DNA from: Parafilimonas sp.
Lineage (GTDB): Bacteria; Bacteroidota; Bacteroidia; Chitinophagales; Chitinophagaceae
Length of the DNA: 10,669 nt
Direction of reading: 5' to 3'
Assembly: GCA_025927795.1 (NCBI GenBank)
Contig: JAICKT010000139.1
Location: forward strand, 1 to 10,669
Each line of letters begins with the position of its first letter. The first letter of the stretch is position 1. Shown one piece after another: positions 6,353 through 10,669 of the stretch. Position numbers and translations under genes: made by a program. The notes beneath the pieces were generated by a model. The model was not told the DNA's origin. It searched no databases and saw only the letters and a program-made list of their open reading frames with translations.

Positions 6353-6391
6353 TAATTGTGTTACGCTTTTAGAGTTTAGAAATTAAGCGCG

Positions 6392-7108
6392 TTAGTTCCT
6401 GTAAATAAAATTGTGCGCATCAAAAATTTTTAAATCAATTTCTGTATTTGCTTTACAATTAAAATAATCTTCAGTTTGAATTAGTTTTCCATCAATATAA
6501 AAAACACATTTTGTTTCACTCCATCCGCCACCAAACTGCTTGTGATTACTAAAAATCCCTTCTTCTTTTTCGCCATGATTATAATTGATAAACTTTACAG
6601 CAACCAAATTCTCTTTATCAACCCATAATTGATTTGTTTTTTCTGTAGTGTCGCTTGCGCCAATTACATAAGCAGGTTTGCCGTTTAATGTTGTTTCGCA
6701 AAATTTATTAAGATCATAACCCATTCTTGTAAACATTGCTTTTACTGTATCAAAGGGATAAAAATACATGCCGCCTAAAATGAACGTAAGATCATCATCA
6801 TTCGGAGACGTGCGCATTAATTTGCCGCTATGAAAACTGTAAACAGAATCTTTTGTAAAGATAGCGGCATTGCCATCCTTTGTATCGCCAAAATCAATGC
6901 GAAAATTATCGGGATAAACAATCGCTTCATGCCATTCAGAAGTTTTTATGAGGCTGTCGTTGCGGTACATGCCTGTAGTTTGATCAAACGTAAAATTCTG
7001 CATCCATTTGCCGGTATATTGCCGATACATTTTTTGCAGCACTTCTTCGCTGTTGTTGGTTTTTAGCAAACCAAAAATTAATACGGCTGTGGCTATAAGA
7101 ATTTTCAT
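6392..7108 (-). CDS. Exported hypothetical protein, possibly LolA-like fold
   Basis: This 238-residue protein begins with a hydrophobic signal segment (residues 2-15, MKILIATAVLIFGLLK). No clear signal-peptidase motif or lipobox follows, so it may be cleaved near residue 18-20 or stay anchored. The mature part alternates strands with patterns such as PDNFRIDFGDTKDGNAAIF (66-84), KDSVYSFHSGKLMRT (86-100), LNGKPAYVIGA (141-151), then NQLWVDKENLVAVKFI (159-174) and YIDGKLIQTEDYF (204-216). That order (drug- or lipid-free concave sheet, then a pair of strands with Asp-x-x-x-Leu) resembles the outer-membrane lipoprotein-sorting (LolA/LolB-like) fold common in Bacteroidota secreted proteins, but the resemblance is weak and is inference only. 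It converges on DUF1080 with 39 bases between and is divergent from the thioredoxin gene. Function not recognised. Confidence 0.72.
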   Translation of the reverse strand: MKILIATAVLIFGLLKTNNSEEVLQKMYRQYTGKWMQNFTFDQTTGMYRNDSLIKTSEWHEAIVYPDNFRIDFGDTKDGNAAIFTKDSVYSFHSGKLMRTSPNDDDLTFILGGMYFYPFDTVKAMFTRMGYDLNKFCETTLNGKPAYVIGASDTTEKTNQLWVDKENLVAVKFINYNHGEKEEGIFSNHKQFGGGWSETKCVFYIDGKLIQTEDYFNCKANTEIDLKIFDAHNFIYRN

Positions 7109-7126
7109 ACAAAATATTTTAAAAAG

Positions 7127-7160
7127 ATTCTAATGCATGTTAACGTTTCTAAATTAGAAT
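7127..7160. promoter_or_regulatory. Candidate operator: repeated TTCTAA half-sites in divergent region
   Basis: TTCTAA occurs at 7128-7133 and 7147-7152, and its complement TTAGAA at 7154-7159. Two symmetric arrangements result: the compact palindrome TTCTAAATTAGAA (7147-7159), and an 8-base perfect inverted repeat ATTCTAAT/ATTAGAAT (7127-7134 and 7153-7160). They lie between the exported protein (start 7108) and the thioredoxin (start 7223), as expected for a dimeric regulator site, though AT-rich DNA makes chance symmetry fairly likely. Confidence 0.4.
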
Positions 7161-7222
7161 AAGGAAATATTTTTATGGATGGTTAATCTGCATAATTATT
7201 GCAACAGTATAAAAAAAATGTT

Positions 7223-7519
7223 ATGGAATCTTTTGCTACGCTCATTCAATCTGAAAAGCCGGTTTTTGTAGATTTTTATGCAGACTGGTGCGGACCTTGT
7301 AAAGCAATGGAGCCCATCATAAAAGACATAGCCAAAACAATTGAAGGTAAAGCGCGTGTTGTAAAAGTGAATATTGATAAACAATCGCACATTGCGCAAT
7401 CGTATAATGTAAGTGCAGTGCCAACTTTTATGGTTTTTAAAAAAGGGCAAATGCTTTGGCGTCATCCCGGCATGATTGATAAAAACACAATTCTTTCTAA
7501 ACTAATGCAACTTGCATAA
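7223..7519 (+). CDS. Thioredoxin-family protein
   Basis: This 98-residue single-domain thioredoxin reduces protein disulfides in the cytosol; there is no signal peptide. Counting from ATG 7223, VFVDFYADWCGPCKAM spans 14-29, with the redox pair Cys23 and Cys26 in the canonical WCGPC motif. The buried Asp17 precedes it, and the cis-proline is Pro67 in VSAVPTFMVF, followed by the usual KKG turn. The frame can be opened eight codons earlier at a TTG (7199), which would give 106 residues. I prefer the ATG because ESFATLIQSEKPVFVDF already supplies the first helix and strand, and the extra QQYKKNV adds nothing conserved. It is slightly shorter than E. coli TrxA (about 108), lacking part of the first strand. 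It is divergent from the exported protein and precedes the CBM48 gene by 120 bases. Main thioredoxin versus accessory copy cannot be decided, so no symbol is given. Confidence 0.93.
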   Translation: MESFATLIQSEKPVFVDFYADWCGPCKAMEPIIKDIAKTIEGKARVVKVNIDKQSHIAQSYNVSAVPTFMVFKKGQMLWRHPGMIDKNTILSKLMQLA

Positions 7520-7539
7520 TGCAAAACCTTCTCGCTAAA

Positions 7540-7584
7540 AATTATTTGTTTTTATTAACTGTTTGTGAATAAATGTAAATAATT
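7540..7584. repeat. Nested AT-only inverted repeat after thioredoxin gene
   Basis: AATTATTT (7540-7547) pairs with AAATAATT (7577-7584). Inside it, after a symmetric three-base interruption, TTTATT (7551-7556) pairs with AATAAA (7568-7573) around an 11-base loop. Together that is 14 A-T pairs in one coaxial hairpin 20 bases after the thioredoxin stop. It might act as a weak terminator or mark a regulator site for the next gene. It has no G-C pairs and so low stability. Confidence 0.35.
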
Positions 7585-7639
7585 AAAAGGTTACTTTTTT
7601 CGTTCTTTGCAATTAACAGTTTAATTAATTTAAATTATT

Positions 7640-7930
7640 ATGGTACAAAAAACTTATTTTAAAACTAAGGATTATTGTAAAGTGAAATTTGTTGTGAATT
7701 TTGAAAATGCGGAAACCGCAGAAGTGCTGGGTTTAAATAATGACTGGCAGAATGCAGTTATAATGAGTAAGAAAAAAGATGGCAGTTTTAGCTGCGATGT
7801 GCAGCTTCCTAAAAATACAGAACACGAGTTTAAATATTTAGTGAATGAAAATATCTGGCTCGACGAACCCGAAGCCGATAAACAACATCCAAACATGTTT
7901 GGCGGTAACAATAGTGTAATTGTTCTGTAA
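7640..7930 (+). CDS. Stand-alone glycan-binding domain protein (CBM48/AMPK1-CBM, isoamylase early-set)
   Basis: This 96-residue protein consists of one immunoglobulin-like early-set domain with no catalytic partner. Residues 13-22 form the first strand (CKVKFVVNFE). The family hallmarks follow: AEVLGLNNDWQ (27-37, Trp36), KDGSFSCDVQLP (46-57), EHEFKYLVNENIWLDEP (61-77, Lys65 and Trp73) and FGGNNSVIVL (87-96, Asn90/91). In AMPK-beta glycogen-binding domains two Trp, one Lys and one Asn at these places contact the sugar chain, so all the expected binding residues appear to be present. No signal peptide is visible, which suggests a cytosolic glucan-binding or adaptor role; what it is attached to is unknown. 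Its leader shares 13 identical bases ending at the ATG with the HU leader. It converges with glmS across 17 bases and has no visible terminator. Confidence 0.87.
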   Translation: MVQKTYFKTKDYCKVKFVVNFENAETAEVLGLNNDWQNAVIMSKKKDGSFSCDVQLPKNTEHEFKYLVNENIWLDEPEADKQHPNMFGGNNSVIVL

Positions 7931-7947
7931 GGTTTTCTGATTTCTTT

Positions 7948-9783
7948 TTATTCTACTGTAACGCTTTTTGCTAAATTGCGCGGCTTATCTACATCATAGC
8001 CCTTTGCAATACCAATGTAATAAGCGAGTAACTGTAATGGAATAACGCTAAGCATTGGTGCAACAATTTCATCTGCTGTTGGTAAAATAATTACATCATC
8101 AGAAAGTGTTGGTGAAACAACATCGCCTTCCGTAATAATGGAAATTACTTTTCCCTTGCGTGCTTTAATTTCCTGCATATTGCTGACTATTTTTTGATGA
8201 TAAGAATCTTTTGTTGCAACAAAAACAACCGGCAGATTTTCATCAACCAAAGCAATAGGTCCATGTTTCATTTCTGCAGCAGGATAACCTTCTGCATGTA
8301 TGTAAGAAATTTCTTTCAGCTTTAATGCGCCTTCCAGGGCAACAGCAAAATTATATCCACGTCCGAGGTATAAAAAATCATCTGCATTCTTATATTTTTC
8401 TGCAAGCGCTTTTACATTATCATTTTGCTTCAAAACCAGAGCAACTTTATCAGGAATTTCCATCAGTTCTTTACATAATAAAAAGTAACGTTCTTCATCA
8501 ATTGTATTTTTTGCACGTGCAATTTTTAATGCAATCATCGTAAGCACGGCAAGCTGTGCTGTAAAAGCTTTTGTACTTGCCACACCAATTTCAGGACCCG
8601 CATGTGTATATGCGCCTGCATGCGATTTTCGTGCAATAGAAGAACCTACAACATTTAATACACCAAGAATAATTGCGCCTTGTTCTTTTGCCGTTTCAAT
8701 AGCAACAAGTGTATCTGCAGTTTCACCGCTTTGAGAAATTGCGATGATAACATCACCTTTATTAATAACAGGATTGCGATAACGAAATTCAGAAGCATAC
8801 TCAACTTCAACAGGAATGCGGCATAGTTCTTCGAAAATATATTCAGCCACTAAACCTGCATGCCAGCTTGTGCCGCAGGCAATCATAATAATGCGATTAG
8901 CATTTATAATTTGTTCTGCATATTGCTGAATGCCGCTCATGGTGATTGTTCCTTTTTCTGCATCAAGTCTGCCGCGCAAACAATCATAAATTGTTTGTGG
9001 TTGTTCAAAAATTTCTTTCAGCATAAAATGATCATAGCCGCTTTTTTCAATGGCTGCTAATTCCATGTCAAGCTTTGTTATAAACGGCGTTTGCTTTTCG
9101 TTACCCAGATTTTTTAAGATGAGTTCATCGGCACGAACAATAGCAATTTCATAATCATTTACATACACAACTTCTTTTGTGTATTCAATTATTGGCGATG
9201 CATCGCTTGCAAGAAAATGTTCATTCTTTCCAATACCAATTACAAGCGGGCTGCCTTTTCGTGCTGCTATAATTGTTTGCGGATCATCTTTATCAATTAA
9301 TAAAATACAATATGCACCAACAATTCTTTTCAACGCAAAACGTAATGCCTCTTCCAGTGTACTGTTATTATTTTCTTTGATATCTTCAATAAAATTCAGC
9401 AACACTTCTGTATCTGTGTCGCTGCTGAAACTGTATCCGTTTTTAAGAAGTTCATTTTTTATCTGTACATAATTTTCAATGATGCCGTTGTGTATCATTG
9501 AAAGATTATTGCTGTTGCTTATATGCGGATGCGCATTTCTGTCACTTGGTTCGCCATGTGTTGCCCATCTTGTATGACCAATACCAACGTTGCCCTGCAA
9601 ATCTTTTCCAATTAATATTTCTTCAAGCTCAGCTACCTTGCCTTTCTTTTTATAAACTTTTAAATCACCATCAATTAAAGCAATACCTGCACTGTCGTAA
9701 CCACGATACTCTAATCTTTTCAAACCTTTTATTATAATTGGATAAGCTTGTCTTGAACCGATATAACCAACTATTCCACACAT
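7948..9783 (-). CDS. glmS: Glutamine--fructose-6-phosphate aminotransferase (isomerizing)
   Basis: GlmS makes glucosamine-6-phosphate from fructose-6-phosphate and glutamine, the entry step to UDP-GlcNAc for peptidoglycan and outer-membrane glycans. The 611-residue length matches the family (E. coli 609). The N-terminal class II glutaminase domain starts MCGIVGYIG, Cys2 being the nucleophile once Met is removed. It also contains RGYDSAG (27-33), HTRWATHGEP (70-79), HNG (98-100) and SSDTDTE (120-126). Two SIS domains follow: ACGTSWHAG (302-310), ISQSGETADT (349-358), STKAFTAQ (403-410), GRGYNFAVALEGALKLKE (474-491), AEMKHGPIAL (503-512, His507 for ring opening), and the closing PRNLAKSVTVE (601-611). 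All key residues are intact. The start lies 40 bases from the divergent GNAT gene. No promoter match was found in that gap, and no leader long enough for a glmS ribozyme exists. Confidence 0.98.
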   Translation of the reverse strand: MCGIVGYIGSRQAYPIIIKGLKRLEYRGYDSAGIALIDGDLKVYKKKGKVAELEEILIGKDLQGNVGIGHTRWATHGEPSDRNAHPHISNSNNLSMIHNGIIENYVQIKNELLKNGYSFSSDTDTEVLLNFIEDIKENNNSTLEEALRFALKRIVGAYCILLIDKDDPQTIIAARKGSPLVIGIGKNEHFLASDASPIIEYTKEVVYVNDYEIAIVRADELILKNLGNEKQTPFITKLDMELAAIEKSGYDHFMLKEIFEQPQTIYDCLRGRLDAEKGTITMSGIQQYAEQIINANRIIMIACGTSWHAGLVAEYIFEELCRIPVEVEYASEFRYRNPVINKGDVIIAISQSGETADTLVAIETAKEQGAIILGVLNVVGSSIARKSHAGAYTHAGPEIGVASTKAFTAQLAVLTMIALKIARAKNTIDEERYFLLCKELMEIPDKVALVLKQNDNVKALAEKYKNADDFLYLGRGYNFAVALEGALKLKEISYIHAEGYPAAEMKHGPIALVDENLPVVFVATKDSYHQKIVSNMQEIKARKGKVISIITEGDVVSPTLSDDVIILPTADEIVAPMLSVIPLQLLAYYIGIAKGYDVDKPRNLAKSVTVE

Positions 9784-9808
9784 ACAAAAATTCTTTTTCT
9801 TTACATTC

Positions 9809-9816
9809 TAATTTTG
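9809..9816 (+). promoter_or_regulatory. Possible -7 promoter element for GNAT gene
   Basis: TAATTTTG matches the Bacteroidota TAnnTTTG element at all fixed positions and ends seven bases before ATG 9824. Transcription would then begin within a few bases of the start codon, giving a leaderless or nearly leaderless message. No TTG lies 17-23 bases upstream, which weakens the call. Confidence 0.4.
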
Positions 9817-9823
9817 CGAAAAT

Positions 9824-10432
9824 ATGAATCAAACACCAGAACAATTTCCTAACATTACTTTGGAAGATGAACGTGTTTTATTACGACCACTTGAAGAAAA
9901 TGATTACGAAAATTTATTGCCATTTGCTTTAAATGAACGCGGACTTTGGTTTTATTCTTTAGTAAGACCAGAAGGCAAGGATGGTTTAAGAAACTATATG
10001 GATATTGCATTTCGCGAAAAGAAAGATGGAAGAGAATTTCCTTTTATTGTGTTTGATAAAAAAGCAAATGAATATGCAGGCAGCACGCGTTTTTATGATA
10101 TCAATCTTCCTTACAAAACTATTCAGCTTGGATACACGTGGTATGGAAAAAAATTCCATGGAACTGGTTTAAATAAGCATTGCAAATTTTTGCTATTGCA
10201 ATTTGCTTTTGAAGTATTAGCTTTAGAAAGATTTGAGCTTCGCGCTGATGCAAGAAACGAAAAAAGTATTGCTGCCATGAAATCTATCGGTTGCAAAATT
10301 GATGGTGTTCTGCGCAAAAACATGCCGACAGTTGAAGGCGAAAGAAGAGATTCAATTGTACTGAGTATTTTAAAAGATGAATGGTTTAATAATGTAAAAG
10401 AAATGTTGATGAAAAAGTTGAAAGCTTATTAA
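9824..10432 (+). CDS. GNAT-family N-acetyltransferase (RimJ/RimL-like)
   Basis: This 202-residue cytosolic protein belongs to the GNAT acetyl-CoA-dependent acyltransferases. It begins with the subfamily pattern LEDERVLLRPLEENDYENLL (13-32). The acetyl-CoA loop appears as LGYTWYGKKFHGTGLNK (102-118), where the usual Gln/Arg-x-x-Gly-x-Gly is Lys-Lys-Phe-His-Gly-Thr-Gly. The later motif LRADARNEKSIAAMKSIGCK (139-158), with Asn145 and Ser148, and the ending GVLRKNM (161-167) plus RDSIVLSIL (175-183) are typical of the RimJ/RimL branch. Members acetylate ribosomal-protein N-termini, amino sugars, antibiotics or small amines, and the acceptor here is unknown. It is divergent from glmS by 40 bases; a role on amino sugars is tempting but unsupported. 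The second VOC gene follows 47 bases later on the same strand. Confidence 0.93.
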   Translation: MNQTPEQFPNITLEDERVLLRPLEENDYENLLPFALNERGLWFYSLVRPEGKDGLRNYMDIAFREKKDGREFPFIVFDKKANEYAGSTRFYDINLPYKTIQLGYTWYGKKFHGTGLNKHCKFLLLQFAFEVLALERFELRADARNEKSIAAMKSIGCKIDGVLRKNMPTVEGERRDSIVLSILKDEWFNNVKEMLMKKLKAY

Positions 10433-10479
10433 ATAATAAACACTAACTGTTTCTATCTCTTAATTTTTAATAAACATTT

Positions 10480-10669
10480 ATGGATAAGGTTACCGGTATT
10501 GGTGGCATATTCATCAAAGCAAAAAATCCAAAAAAACTTGCTGCCTGGTATCGCGATAATTTAGGTGTTGACTTTGGTGAAAATACTTACGCCAATTTTC
10601 AATTGATAAATGATCATATAAATGTACCCTGCACAACTGTATTATCTTTTTTTAAAGAAGAAAGTGAAT
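10480..10669 (+). CDS. VOC/glyoxalase-fold protein, N-terminal part (runs off window)
   Basis: From ATG 10480 an open frame of 63 codons reaches the window edge without a stop. It reads MDKVTGIGGIFIKAKNPKKL, then AAWYRDNLGVDFG, and then an AT-rich beta-strand stretch with VLSFF. The opening strand, the helix with Trp-Tyr-x-x-x-Leu-Gly and the following turn are the first module of the VOC superfamily, similar in plan to the protein at 1362-1739 but clearly a different subfamily. The rest, including the C-terminal DP-x-G-N region needed to place it, is outside. It may be co-transcribed with the GNAT gene (47-base gap with only a weak 5-bp hairpin). Confidence 0.8.
   Translation, partial: MDKVTGIGGIFIKAKNPKKLAAWYRDNLGVDFGENTYANFQLINDHINVPCTTVLSFFKEESE

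Noticed and set aside
6364..6389. CGCTT/AAGCG inverted repeat between the convergent DUF1080 and exported-protein genes
   Set aside because: Five pairs with a 16-base loop is within chance expectation.
9785..9792. Minus-strand AATTTTTG as the glmS promoter element
   Set aside because: It mismatches the consensus and would start transcription at or after the start codon.
9784..9823. glmS ribozyme or riboswitch upstream of glmS
   Set aside because: The 40-base gap is far too short, and this ribozyme class is known mainly from Firmicutes.
10438..10452. AAACA/TGTTT hairpin after the GNAT gene
   Set aside because: Only five A-T-rich pairs; the T-rich sequence after it is delayed, so termination is not supported.
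1..10669. CRISPR arrays, insertion sequences, tRNA/rRNA genes, toxin-antitoxin or defence modules
   Set aside because: I looked on both strands and saw no regularly spaced repeats, transposase-like frames, RNA gene signatures or recognisable defence proteins.

Overview
The window looks like ordinary chromosome from a member of the Bacteroidota, most likely a Chitinophagaceae-type soil or freshwater bacterium. The evidence is AT-rich DNA, genes with almost no Shine-Dalgarno sequences, a well-formed Bacteroidota promoter (TTTG, 18 bases, TACATTTG) in front of the HU gene, signal peptides ending in Ala-Gln, and families typical of the phylum (SLC45-type sugar carrier, DUF1080, small barrel proteins ending in Phe, single-domain CheY-like regulator). 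Genus-level placement is inference.

Layout. 1-1196 (minus) is an MFS/SLC45-like sugar transporter whose C-terminus lies outside the window. It is divergent from a VOC/glyoxalase-fold gene (1362-1739, plus). A strong bidirectional hairpin (1753-1782) separates that gene from two tandem paralogous outer-membrane barrel-like genes on the minus strand (1825-2307 and 2332-2796). On the plus strand follow HU (3010-3279), an intrinsic terminator (3295-3324), and a very small gene for ribosomal protein THX (3365-3481). Next is a minus-strand block: pdxH (3504-4145), a C/G-rich short repeat (4156-4174), pyrH (4176-4895) and an orphan response regulator (4991-5407). A secreted DUF1080 protein (5615-6352, plus) converges on a secreted, possibly LolA-like protein (6392-7108, minus). 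A divergent control region with repeated TTCTAA half-sites leads to a small thioredoxin (7223-7519), then a stand-alone CBM48/AMPK-type glycan-binding domain protein (7640-7930), both plus. glmS (7948-9783, minus) is divergent from a GNAT acetyltransferase (9824-10432, plus), which is followed by the start of a second VOC-fold gene (10480 to the window end).

How the genes relate. Most are housekeeping functions: nucleoid structure (HU), ribosome assembly (THX), UMP phosphorylation (PyrH), vitamin B6 synthesis (PdxH), amino-sugar supply for the cell envelope (GlmS) and thiol redox (thioredoxin). There is a loose carbohydrate theme (sugar carrier, DUF1080, CBM48 domain, GlmS), but the genes lie in separate transcription units and nothing in the sequence links them into one pathway. 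No mobile element, CRISPR array, tRNA or rRNA, toxin-antitoxin pair or defence module was seen. No intergenic stretch exceeds about 215 bases. I found no convincing new multi-gene system. The items most worth a second look are the orphan glycan-binding domain protein, the tandem barrel paralogs, the short C/G-rich repeat between pyrH and pdxH, and the half-site array upstream of the thioredoxin.
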